Positions 13,452 to 25,700 of a stretch of DNA of 64,000 bases are shown piece by piece. The notes under the pieces were generated by a model, which ran no database searches, was not told the origin of the DNA, and was given only the letters and a program-made list of their open reading frames with translations. Source of the DNA: Perca fluviatilis (lineage: Eukaryota > Chordata > Actinopteri > Perciformes > Percidae); assembly GCF_010015445.1 (NCBI RefSeq), contig NC_053134.1, positions 12,185,580 to 12,249,579 of the forward strand, read 5' to 3'. The translations under genes and the position numbers were made by a program. The first letter of the stretch is position 1. Every line of letters begins with the position of its first letter.

Positions 13452-13779
13452 CTTCATTTGCCTCTTTCTTATTACAGGCCAATCAAGGAGATTGGTAGAT
13501 ATAGCAAATCTCATTTTGGAAAAAACACTACAAAGTGACCTTGTCATAAAACATTAGAGTATTCTAACAGTATTTGAAGTGTCCCTTTCACAAAATCATG
13601 TCCAAGCTGTTTGTTATAGTCTGAGTTCCACATATGTGGCCAGTGGCATCAGTTTTACGCTTTGGTTCTGTGCTCTAATTACTTTAATTATGACATGACC
13701 ATGAGTTTGTAATTTAGACTCTAGACAGTTTAAGTGTCAGTACCATGCTCTGTCTGTCAAGACGCATACATGTTGACTG

Positions 13780-14015
13780 CTTAGAAGAGTTTGCTGAGAA
13801 GATCGATACCACTCTCATATTTGTCCATTAAATATAAGGCTACAGCCAGAAGACTATCTTAGCTTAGCATAAAGACTGGAAACAGGGAAACAGCTTGTGT
13901 CACTCTGTCCACCAGCACTACTAAAGCTCGCTAATTAGCTTGTTACATCTTTATTTGTTTAAAAGTCTGTCGCTAGGTTTTTTATGGCCTTTGTAGTTTG
14001 GGTGCACAGTTTCTT
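13780..14015 (+). repeat. Copy of the 'TTAGCTTAGCATAAAGACTGG' MITE family, ends lost
   Basis: Contains 'gagaagatcgataccactct', 'cttagcttagcataaagact' and 'ggaaacagggaaacagc', then 'agctcgctaattagcttgtt'. It matches the interior of the elements at 46268 and 62963 in the same orientation and of 10023 in the opposite one. Neither inverted end is clear. Confidence 0.75.
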
Positions 14016-14222
14016 TTTCGTAAGGATCTACAGTATATGGCTCAGATAACTGACGTAAGTCACATCAAGTCATATATGTGGGATGTTCTATTATGTATTT
14101 ACTGCATATACAGTATAACCCATATTGATTAGAATATGCAGCTACATATACATATATAATATTAAGCCTTATGTACAAGAAAGTGCTCAGAAAATGGAAA
14201 TTTAAAACATCTACATTTCCAA

Positions 14223-14587
14223 GACAACTAGTCAAGCTCCGTCTGTTGAGGAAGGTTGTGTAATATGATCCAAAGCTCTCGAAATCAAAAGCTCTAGATA
14301 AGAGATGATTGATCTAGTGCTATCGAAACAGAATGGATTTGCTACTGGTCATTTCATGTCTCAGGATTATCTTTTAGACAATGTGGTTAAATTGCGTAAC
14401 TAACAACAACCTAACTGTGTGTCAATCACTGCTCATGCACACATATTCATTCTCCTTTGTTGGGGGAGGGGCTTAGGAGACCACTTGGGCTTCAGCAGAA
14501 AGGGGAGGAGGGACTGAGAAGTTGTCAATGTTCAAATTCTTTGGCTAAGTCCTGGATCTTCATAATCCTACCTACAGCACCTTTAAG
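14223..14587 (+). repeat. Probable MITE fragment ending 'CCTACAGCACCTTTAAG'
   Basis: The right part ('tgtcaatcactgctcatgca', 'tggggggaggggcttagg'-like, 'tcctggatcttcataatcct', 'acctacagcacctttaa') matches a teleost repeat I recognise. The left part ('gaaggttgtgtaatatgatc', 'caaagctc') is also repeat-like. A left inverted end is not evident, so the boundary is approximate. Confidence 0.5.
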
Positions 14588-15106
<519 letters not shown>

Positions 15107-16605
15107 CTTTTCTATTCCCATTGTTCCTAATGCAGTTTAATCTCCCTTAAACCCAGATTATTTGTTATTTCCCCCACTTTGCCACACACACTTAGGTATT
15201 TATGTTATTCATAGTTATATTTCAGTCTGGATAAATAATTAAAAAGATAAAAAATATATATATAAAAACACATTTACAAAAACATGAATCCAACATAAAT
15301 CTTAATATTCCTTTCATCTTTATTGAGAACTTAAACACACAAGATTATAGCCTCAATATTATTTCATGTAGATTCTGACGTTCTTGTCAGATTACCTGTA
15401 AAAGTCTGGGATTGTATGTACTAAACAGATTGTAATACATCTTCCTATACAGTTGAAAATAGCTATTGTCCTTTCCATGTTTAAATAATAATACATTTCC
15501 TTTTTCCATTGTTGTAGTGTTGGAGGTTACACGGATTTCAATTTTTTCAGTTGTCACAGAGGAGAAGAAAATATGGATGGATGGAATAATGTATTGCTTA
15601 CATTGTCATGAGTTAATATGCTAAATACACTGCGACTGGTGTGGATATTCACATCAAATATGCAAATGAATAATATTCTCACCTTTCTGATATATAACTC
15701 AACTAGATGCCATTTTCCAGTACATAACTTATCTGGTATAACATTTATCTGGTATATCACAACAAATACAGTAGAAGTATATTCAAGACAATTACCAGTA
15801 GATTAAAATCATGATACTATCCTTAGATTATCCTTCATAAAGGGTATATACTGTATGTGATTGTGTATGCATCAGTGATGGGGAAAGAAAAGCCAGATGC
15901 ATTAATAAAAAAAGAAAAAATCATATCATATTCACTATATTAAGTTTCCATCTCCAGCTTGTTAATCAATTAAAAAATTTTATTCATGGATTCTTGTTTA
16001 TACATGATGTCGGCCTCTCTCTTGAGATCATATTTTTTTTTTGTCGGCATTGGTTTTTATCTTTTACCAAAAATACTTCAAAAGTAGCTTTAATAATTTT
16101 CTGCTAACTTTTCCTTCTAAAGTATACAATTATTTAAAATAGGGCCCTTCAAATCTGGGATAATTTTGAATATCAAAACAGTCTGTGCTCTACTTAAAAA
16201 GTAATGACTATACACGGGCAGCCAGTGACCCTATTGACGTTACTCAGGTACAGAGATAGAATGAATTAATGGTTGTGCCATTGATGGATAAATGTAGTTT
16301 AAGAGGAGGTTTATAAATCGGTGTCCTACATGCTGACCTCATTTACATGCACATGATGAGTTAAAAATGGAATTGGCTAATCCTGAAAAAAAATATTTTA
16401 TTCATTTCCACCAGAGTTGATTACATGGGTACATTTCCCCTGATATGAATACTCTTTTTATCATATTAAATGTAGATAAACGTTTAAATAAATGTTTACA
16501 TAGAATGAGGACTGTGGATTTTGTCAGACAGACTTAAAAAATTGTGAACCTCCTTTAAGTCAGAAGGATTCATTCTCTGTGTACCAGGGGAAAAAAATCT
16601 TGGCA
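15107..16605. other. Anonymous AT-rich sequence
   Basis: I see nothing I can name. It includes AT-rich low-complexity stretches near 15240-15290 and 16030-16160. Confidence 0.5.
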
Positions 16606-16682
16606 ATTCATCCAATAATTATTGAGGTATTTCATTCTGGACCAAAGTGGTGGACAGAGTGACATTGCCATCCCTTGAGTTT
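16606..16682 (+). repeat. Fragment of the 'GTGGTGGACNGACCGACATTG' repeat family
   Basis: 'attcatccaataattattga' followed by 'ggaccaaagtggtggacaga' and 'gtgacattgccatccctt' matches the 3' part of the repeat seen more fully at 32872-33318 and at 40130-42690. Confidence 0.75.
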
Positions 16683-19600
16683 TGCTAAAATGCTGTAACA
16701 CTTGCAAGACTAAAATGTTCTTTGCAACAGTGAATGAAAAACCAAAGGTAAAAGTTGACATGTCATTATCATTCATCCAAACATCCAATCCATTCCAAAC
16801 ACTGTAGTACCTCCTTTTAATATACTGAAAGTAACCTTTTCATATAGAGCTTGTAGACACAGCTTCCCAAAGGTCACAGTGCTTATTCCCAGAAACAGTG
16901 ATTTACTGAGTCCATGTGAGCAGTCAGTGACTAAGCTTCATCTTTTTGTCCCCAGTGCTTCTTTGTTTTCTTTCTTTTCTCCACTGTGTCCTGTGAAAAG
17001 GTGACTTATTCGCAGGTGGGTTATGGGCCATGTACTGAGCTTGATAAAAATAAAATCTGCCCCTTACAATACAATAGACTGGCTGCCAAACTAAAACCGT
17101 ACTCTGTACACAATAAACCCATAAATAAGGCTTTCTTGCTTTGATTTATACAGTACCTGCTGACCTCCTTTATCATTTCCTTAACGCTAGCATGAGGACC
17201 TGCACATACTCAAGCCTCGCTGTATTGGCTACCATTTTCAGAGCGATAAGCGACTTCAGAGTCTTGTTGTAGCTCAGAGAGAAGAGAAAGGAATCTAGGT
17301 GTCAAAGGTGAGGAGCAGGTTTATCTCCTGTGTAAATTCGTTGAATTCCTGCCCTGCTGAATATAAATCCCTGTTTGAGCAAGGAGACTTTGAGAAGAAG
17401 TTGTGTGGTGCTTTATTTAGCAGCCGTGACCTGCTTGATTGTTGGCTAAGTTAGTTGGGGAGAGCTAAAAGGGAGATGGATAGAGGTTAACCCCTCTGTT
17501 ATAGGCATGCACACACTCCATTAGTTTTATTAAACACAAGCCATTAAGTTTGGCAATCACAACTCATTAAGCAAACACACCTTGGTACACCCACACAGGC
17601 ACACTTCACCTCCACTGCATCAAAATCTGGTCAGTCTACAGCATCCTGTGCACATCTCTTATTCTGCAGGCCTATGCAATCATACCATATAGCCCAGGGC
17701 ATAATGTCTGGCAACACCAGCAAGACATTACCTACCAAGCTTTCACTTGAGCTATTGTGGCTTGTAATGGATGGCGAAATTGCCTTTTGGGGAATCTCCT
17801 ATACTATCTACCCAGGCTAAGCCCTAATTCATTCCATTTAGATTATATATGATTAGCACTCAGTATAGGTTCTCCCGGGATCACATGAATAAATATAAAG
17901 CGTTGTTATGGGTGTGTGCATTCTGCATATTAATTATCTATGCTTTTTCTGTGATCCAGTGTGTAGATATTTATATCCTCACAGATTTGCATATGTATGG
18001 AAGAGTGCATTTGTCAAGTTTCTTTTTAGCAGCGCAGCACAGAAATGTATTTTGGTGCACGCAATCCTGGCAAGGCAAGTTTGTGTGCGTGTGTGTCTGA
18101 ATGATTGTGTGTAGAAACTGGTCTAGAGTGTTAAAGGATCTATGATCTCTCAAGTCATTCACACCTCTGGCCACTCACTCCCTCAAAATCTTCTCACTCT
18201 ATTCACAGCCATCTTCTTTGATGTATTAATATGTGAACTCCTGCCACCTAAACTTTCATCAGTTTTAACTGAGGAGTTATTTTGCACCCTGTTTGACCCA
18301 GTTTGAGCTTCTTTCCCACTGCTGCACGGCTTCAGAGATGCAGAACAGTGGTTATTAAGAGTTTTGGAGCACGGAAGAGGATGGGGGGTTTGGGTTATTG
18401 TCAGATTTGTGAAATGACGAGGATGAAGATGAGTATTTTTCAACTCAAATAACACGTCTTGAGACAGCAGTCTTTGTCAACATAGATCTTTATTTTAGCC
18501 ACTAGTGGTAGAACCATACATTAGGTTGAGTCTCAGGACAGGATGAACAAGTATTTTACAATGGCACAAGTGGTCTTCTGGCAAAGAGGTATTTTCATGA
18601 GAAACACGAGGTGTGCCTAATGCCATACTACAGTACATACTATTATACACCAATCCTTACATTGTTTTTTAAATTTTTATATTTATTGGTATACAATAAA
18701 TCATCATACGTCATCATTTACCAATTTTATTATTTTGATTCTATTGTATTATTTGTTTTTTGGGAGAGCTCTGCAGCTGTCTCACCCACATTTAAAATTG
18801 TTAAAATCAATACGCATCTGGAAGCAAAAATTCTGTTGGCCACTAGCATTACAAAACCAGTCCAGTTTCATTTAGAATTTGTTAGAGACAATACTTCTTT
18901 CCAGTTAGGCTGTTCAATAGATTTACTCAGATGCCAGCGGAGACCCTCACTACACCGGCTTGGACAAATGGACAACTCGCTGGACTGTCATTCATCTCAT
19001 TCTGACCACCAAACATAAAATAAAACACAGTTTCCCATTGCATGGATTTAAAAATTTTAGAAGCCTGTACGAACAAATTTCTACTAGCTTCTCCCTTATG
19101 AATACACTAATGTCGTCCTCCCCACGTCTGTCTGCTTGTTGCTATATTTGTGTAGATATGTGACTGCTGCAGGGTCTCTGTAGAGGGCCCAGAGAAAGTC
19201 ATTTAAATGGGATGCTAATAAAAGCTCTCTACCTCTTACTTCCCCTCTTTTCTGACTCTCTGTACACACAGTACAAAAAGGAGCACACAAAATCCCACCA
19301 CAAGAAACCGCACACTGACATACTTCTAGAAAGCCATAGAAATGGACCCATTTTTGGCAACACACAAAGTAAAGTGGGGAGAAGAATGGAAGCAGTCAAC
19401 TTCAGCGCCATCCAAGTACTATAATTAACAGTTTGACAGTTTGATTGTTTACCGTGCTGTCAGATGTATTTATCAACATCCGCGTAGTGAAGAATGGAAT
19501 ACGTACTTGTGTGTATCTGGCTGAAACCGTGTGAATACCGTGAGTCTATGGTGAAATTACACAACTCAAACATGTGATTCCTTTTTTTTGTTTTTTTTAC

Positions 19601-20292
19601 AACAGCGGTGGGGTCACCCACACAAGCTCAAAATAGCCATCGGTCGGGGGTGAAGGTATGTGGGAGAGTGTAAGGGGTGAGCAGTTGGACAGCTGTGAAA
19701 CAAAAAGACTGACATTTGTAGCGTAGGGTTTCCCCTCAGCTCACCCTTCCACCTAACCTTTCGTGTACTGTGATTCCCCCCTCCTCGCTTCCTCTTTTAG
19801 GTTTTACTGTCACATGGGGAACTAGCAGGGTTTCACCTCTTCTACGGCAGGTTTTCCACACTATTCAAGAGAATTTAAGTGAAACCGGAACCTCCACGTT
19901 GTGTTCCAGAAGTAGGAAAACCAAAAGCACATTAACATTTGGAATAGCACATTTCCCAAAGATCCATGCTTACAACATGACCTTGCTCAACAGTATGTCA
20001 TGTTGTTTACTCCATTTTAGCTCTCTATTGCTAACTTGATATGACACAGTGATTGTGGGCCTCATCTACCCTAAGCGAAATTCCATACATTTCCGAGTGC
20101 CAAGAAAGGCAAGGACCTGTTGTATCCAGTGAGGGAAGGAGAGAATGGCCTCTGTTTTGGACTGTATATCTCGGAACATGTCCAGCTGAAAACCCCTGCT
20201 GGCTTAATGACATAATGACTTTAGGTCAGTTGCAAAGGGCATGTTTATATTTCTGAGTGATAGTGGAGAGTGCACAGACAGGAAAGAGAGAA

Positions 20293-20297
<5 letters not shown>
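16683..20297. other. Anonymous sequence, no gene seen
   Basis: No repeat family, RNA gene or convincing exon was found over about 3.6 kb. The 135-codon frame at 18611-19018 is AT-rich, rich in Tyr/Phe/Leu and probably chance. The overlapping frames near 19096-19424 lie on both strands. Confidence 0.5.
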
Positions 20298-20339
<42 letters not shown>

Positions 20340-20353
20340 TTCTCTCTCTCTCC
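20298..20353 (+). repeat. (CT)n microsatellite, imperfect
   Basis: A run of CT units with a few TTC breaks. Frames reading poly-(Ser-Leu) or Arg-Glu through it are artefacts. Confidence 0.95.
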
Positions 20354-20364
20354 AGGGCAGATTT

Positions 20365-20670
20365 TCATTGTCGTTGCGCAGTTGCCTTTCTGAGTTGCCC
20401 TCCCTTCCTGCGTTCGTCCATGTCCCTAGGCTCACATGGGTCTCTTAAGATTTGAACTCTGGCCTCCAACAACCTGTCATCTCGAGTTTCCATGGAGACA
20501 TATGTCACCAGGACCAGTTTGGCATCTTGTTGGGCTATTTTTAACTGTCCAGCCACAGCCAGTGCCAGCTTAGTACACTGGAATGGGGGGATAATGTCAA
20601 GTTGCTGGGGGAAGTTCTGGGGAAGTTTAGGGGCTTCCAGAGTGGGGCTTCCCAGCTGTAGTGATATCAT
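20365..20670 (-). other. Unassigned 101-codon open frame, possible exon
   Basis: The minus-strand frame has a mixed, protein-like composition: residues about 32-60 include FQCTKLALAVAGQLKIAQQD, then AKLVLVTYVSMETRDDRLLE and ARVQILRDP. It is not low-complexity. A possible acceptor (ccccattccag|tg) precedes the CTKLALAV segment at about 20580. I do not recognise the protein and cannot point to a partner exon. The downstream end runs into the CT microsatellite. A repeat-derived origin is equally possible, because 'gttcaaatctt' in the same segment is a weak B-box look-alike. Confidence that it codes for protein is low. Confidence 0.2.
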
Positions 20671-21501
20671 TCCAGGGTGTCCTAGCAGGAATGTGAATCA
20701 TCCATCCACATGATCTGTTACTGTAACATTATGTCAGCCAGTATTGGACAACCTGGAAAGTCCTTCAACAAGTAGTCCTAATAACTGGAGATGGGGGATT
20801 TCAGACAGCTAAAAATGCTCTCCGTGTCCACTTGGTTTAGCTTGTGTGTGTGTGTGTGTTTCCATTTCCTTTGATAAAGCAGGTGTTAATGTTTAGGCTA
20901 CAGTGTCAAAGCTCCGTGTGTATATATTTGTCTGCTTGTGTGTGAGCGGCCTGTTTGTAGAAGTATATGTGCTCCTTTCATTTAAGGCTTTTAGTTCCTT
21001 GTTAGTAAAAAAGTTTCTGTTTGGTTTGGCTTTCCAGAATACAAACTTTTTGGCAACCCATGTGGAGACATTAGCCCAAATAATATTTTGCAGTGTGTTA
21101 AGTGAAGGCACTTGGATTATTTGTGATATGCTCTGTCGTTGTAAGAAAGTGTGTCCAGTGCTTAGCAACATAGAGCCTCTTGTTTATCGGTTCCTATCTC
21201 TTGAGGTCAAGACTGAAAGAGGGAGTGAAACATGGCCATCTTGTCAGTTGTGTGTTTGGGTCTTCAGCAGCTGCTGCGTAAGTGAAAGTTTGTCAACACC
21301 TGTATTCATGGCGCGTATTTGACGTCATGTTTGTACTATATTACAGATCTCAAGTGGTATTTGCAAACATTTTATAACAATCCTAATAAGATGGCCGATA
21401 AGTGGGGCTTTTCATGCAGCAACAGAAAACAGTCAGTAAATATTTCTATGATTCACAATTTATCTGTTTATCATTAAGGATTTTAGCCAGGATTGAAATC
21501 A
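20671..21501. other. Anonymous sequence
   Basis: It contains the longest non-repeat frame on the plus strand (20903-21322, 139 codons). That frame is rich in Leu/Val/Cys/Phe and overlapped by a 92-codon minus frame. I regard both as chance. A short (TG)8 lies at about 20843-20859. Confidence 0.45.
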
Positions 21502-22261
21502 AGGCCGGTTACACACTGGAAGCGTCGCGCGAGCGTGTCAGCTGCGTGGCGTGTCCGTTTATATTTTGGCTCCCATGTTAACAGGTTAAAGCTTACACAC
21601 TGCCGGCGTGAGATGCGCGTCTCAGGCGCGGCTCGAGATGCGCCTGAGACGCGTTCCTGCTAGAAATAGAACCGACGCCTATTTTTCACGCGAGACGCGA
21701 GCGTGTTGGAAGCGTTTCCAGGCAAAATAGAATAGGAAAATATGTTTATATGTCATTTAGACACAAATACATATTAATAAATGACATGTTTGAAAGTCTA
21801 GGTTTTGACATCAATGTAGATATAAATGTAATACAAAATTTTAGAGAAAAGATTTTCAAATATTGCACCTGTCATACAGAATGAAATATTCTGTAACATA
21901 TTTTGCAGTCAATACTGCCGACGTTGTCTTGCTTTAATCAAATCAGTAGGCTATATATAAATGGTAGGATAGGCTACGATAACAAGTGTGTGTTCTGAGT
22001 GACAGTCCAACATCAGATAGGCTATATAGGATCTTTACAGCTACACAAAGTTGTTCAGACAGCCCACTTACCCATTTATCAGTTTGAATCTGTCGGCAAT
22101 ATGTCCCGAGATCAGCCCTCCCTGTACCTAGCAGCAGGAGCAGCGCCGTGTCAGACACGCTTCTGGTGTGTAGGACACAGAAAAATCCACGCAGCTGACA
22201 CGCAGCTGAGACGCAACAGAAACGGCATGCTCGCGAGACGCGTGCAGTGTGTAACCGGCCT
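21502..22261 (+). mobile_element. MITE with perfect 17-bp inverted ends and GCGAGACGCG motifs
   Basis: The ends 'aggccggttacacactg' (21502-21518) and 'cagtgtgtaaccggcct' (22245-22261) are perfect complements. The subterminal regions are unusually CpG-rich, with repeated 'gcgagacgcg', 'gatgcgcgtctcaggcgcg' and 'cagctgagacgcaac' words on both sides, while the centre is AT-rich. Flanks 'caa' and 'taa' hint at a mutated 3-bp duplication, so the superfamily is not settled. The 123-codon frame starting at 21999 runs off the right end and is not a gene. Confidence 0.85.
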
Positions 22262-22587
22262 AAAAGAACAATTTTTATATTTTTTAGAATATATATTGTT
22301 ATATAGTATTATAGTACTCCACATTACACTACTTTACATAGAGCTTGAAAAGCCAAATCGAAATTGTTGAATGCTAAATGGAAAGGAACAAGCGCAAAAA
22401 GAAGGGAAGGAAGGAGGGAAATGAAAAAAATAAATAAAAGAAGAGAAACGTTAAATTCAAATCATTTTCCATTACATATTTCAATTTGAATTTGCAGTTA
22501 GATTGAAGCTTTTCTTTTTTTCTATTTCAGGATTTTGAAATTCACTTTTTTTTTAGCACATTGCTATTGGCTATTAACTTTGGGAGC
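22262..22587. other. Anonymous AT-rich sequence
   Basis: Nothing nameable is seen; a purine-rich run lies at about 22380-22450. Confidence 0.5.
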
Positions 22588-22713
22588 ATTTTTTTTTTGC
22601 CTTTAATAAATCAATCACAGTGAATAGACAGGAAACATAGGGAGAGAGAGAAATGGGGTTGACATGCAACAAAGGTCCCAGTCGGAGGGAACAATTTAAC
22701 CCTGGGCTTAAGT
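22588..22713 (-). mobile_element. Decayed tRNA-derived SINE fragment, minus strand
   Basis: The minus strand reads 'gacctttgttgcatgtcaac' then 'ccctatgtttcctgtctatt', 'cactgtgattgatttattaa' and 'aggcaaaaaaaaaa'. This is the 3' half of the same SINE family as the intact copy at 31229-31418. The promoter half is degenerate. Confidence 0.7.
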
Positions 22714-25700
22714 CTATTTTCTTCTCTCTAATTGTGCGTTGGGCTTTGAGCACTGCCAAAATGTGAGTGAACTACATGGAATACATTGCCTGAACGCATT
22801 CTGTGTAGACACGGACTGAAGCTGCTGCTACTGCTCTGCTGACATGCTGCTTTCACTACCTGTTCACTAACCTGTGTCCACACAGTGCTAGCTACATTTA
22901 AGTTAAAACAAATGCTGAGAATATTTGCAAAGTACACCTCAGTCTATTGTTCAGTTTGTTCCTAAAGTATCGTAATTGGCTTAAGAAGCCTTGAGAAACC
23001 ATTTGTGAAATTGCAGCCCTGTTAATGGAGCCAAGAGGAGCCTGTGTTATATCACATCAGTGAACTTTAAGCAGCGGTCCAGGTCACTTTGACACCTCAG
23101 TCATATAAGCAGCCCAACAAAAGATGGGGTTTCAGAGCAGGTGGAAACTTCTGTTGTCCATCTTTAGCCGCTGTGCCCAAAGTGTCATGGAGTCATGGCT
23201 GAGAGCTGAGAGCATCAACACGCTCTCACACATACAGATACACTTACAGTACATACTTTGTCCCTTTTCGTTCTTGACTCTCTGTCCCTTTTTTTTAATC
23301 TCTTGTTCTCTGAGTCTGACTCTAAAACATGTCTGCACACATCCACAGGTCATGACCTTTCACTTACAACAACTCAGAACAAAAAGATGGAGAGTGAGCC
23401 AGAGGCAGAATGGCAGTTGTATTCTGCTGACGCAGAGATTTTTGAAGCATTCCTCCTGCACCCAAGGGATGCTAGTATACTTTTAGTTTCTTAAAGCATC
23501 AGCTGTTTAAACAAGGACTTTGAAACAAAGATCCCCTAGCTGTGAATTACCATTTTTCCACTTTAAGGTGGATTTTCAGAGTCTCTTTTGTGCCAAGACC
23601 AGACTAAAGTGCTCTGATTTGCATGTAACATCCCCCCTGTTACTTACCTAATGGTCTAGCCCATGCCGACTGATGATGACTATGATGACGTCAGAGCAAA
23701 GAGCTCAAAGCAGCTTTGGTGGGGTGCAGAGTGGAGGGGGTTGGAGAGGCTAGAGGTTAAAGAGGTGACATAGAAAACAATCATCAAAATAAGAGGAAAG
23801 ATGAACACATTTCTATCTAAAGACACAAACTAACACTTTTAAAAAGGCAGACAAGCATGTGCACATATCCATCCCACCCAGTAGTCACTTACTCCACTAA
23901 ACAGTAGACACAGAGGGATTAAGACACACACACAGCAGGATGCCAGCGGGAAATCGCCTCACTGCAAAAGTCATGATCAGATCAGCGCTCCTGAGATGTC
24001 GACAGGAGTTCACTTGATTGTGTGTGTGGTGCAGACCAGTCAGGGACTAGCCATGATGTAATGGTCACACGCATGCAATGGCATAGCCTTATGCAGCACA
24101 ACATCACCATAGACCCACAGGCAGACATTCGTCCTTGTGCACTGTGGCCATCGCATTGGCTGAATAACCATTCACGGAGGGATTTCGGAGATTTGGGTAA
24201 ACAACTGAGGTGCTCGACTATTGGATGGAGTGGCGTTTTACTCCCATCATATTAACTATTTTCCTATTGGTCAAAAATTCATGTTTGATGGGATTTAAAG
24301 AAGCTTTAGCTACTGGATGAAACGATTTGAGTGCTCTGCTCCCCTGCAGTATTAGCAGAAGTCTTCTTCAGGGACATGTTGAATATTGACATTAAATTAA
24401 GTCTTTACTTTCATTGAAAGAGCTGAAACAATTTCCTGGTACAGATGTCAAAATAAATGGTTCCGCTGACAGGGCAGCACTTTGCAGCTCTACATGCCCC
24501 GATCACCAGCACAAAGAAGTTCTCAGAAAGGCAGAAAATTAACTCTGTACAAGTTCAACAATGGGGCTCAGAGAATTAAAAAGAGCCATCAGTGTATGGT
24601 TATTATTGGTGTTTGTGTTAGCAGGCTTGTAAGCATCCACAGAAATAATTCGCTGTACTGAAATGAGGAGCACCCGCATTGTTCTCGTGTATATTCATAT
24701 CCCCTGTTATTTTCAGCTTTGGAGCAAACAGGCAAATGCTCTCTTTGCAATTGGCTTGAGTGGAGTTGGAGTTGTGTTCATTAGGGTAAACAAGCTGTGC
24801 TCCAGAGATAGCACTGAGGCCATTCACCCCACCCTGGCACTGAGCTGATAGTAATACCAGCATGGACGCACACACCGACACACAAGCATCATTCAACTCC
24901 TCTGTTTCCAGTGTACTTCAATGCATCGCTGCACCACCAACCAGGTAACACGACTCAAAACATAAACAATGCAAACACCTGACAACCTCCCCGGACAAGA
25001 TCACCAGAGCTCCATGGTCGCCCCTGGCCCTCATTCTCATTCACACTCAGTGGGTTTTTACTGATGTGTCCAGTGTTATGCCTTGTCTGTGCTTGTAGCC
25101 CGCCCCAAGTGATGACCTCATCTGACAGCACAGCTGCCAGTAGGCAGCAGACTGCTTATGAAACCAGGCCATTCTATCCCTAAAATTCAGAGGTTTTGCA
25201 ACTGGAGTGGGAGCTCAGAATATGTCTGTGTGTGAGTGTAAGTTTGTGTGCGGTAGAAACAGTGTGATTATGCAACAGCGTTGATATAATATCTGCAAAA
25301 AGAATTCACACACACACACACACTTGAAAGTCTCAGACCACTTGTGAATGATAGATACAGAAGTAATGTGTCAAAGTCCTTGGAGTGGCCTGGAAACCGA
25401 GCAGATTAAATGTGCACCAACCCTGACCTCAGCCAGACTGTGTTACACACATGCGCAGACACGCGCATGCACAAATGCATTCGGTCTGCAGTGATGACAA
25501 CACTATCCCACTGACCAATAACATGAGCATCAGTTACCAGCGCTCAGAGGAGCAGCTTCATTACAGAAAATAGTGATTGTGTGTGTTTTTGACCCACTGT
25601 GTCAGGTTACTGTTGTTTGATAAGGCAGCAGAACTAGTACAGGTGGTGATAAGGGACTAAAAACGGTAGGGCTTAAAAAGTCCAAGCAGAAATCCAGCAG

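Noticed and set aside
18611..19018. 135-codon plus-strand frame
   Set aside because: AT-rich sequence giving Tyr/Phe/Leu/Ile-rich translation, no family resemblance.
20903..21322. 139-codon plus-strand frame
   Set aside because: Rich in Leu/Val/Cys/Phe without any motif, overlapped by a minus-strand frame, no splice context; expected by chance in 64 kb.
21999..22370. 123-codon frame
   Set aside because: It starts inside the MITE 21502-22261 and runs out of it across the inverted end.
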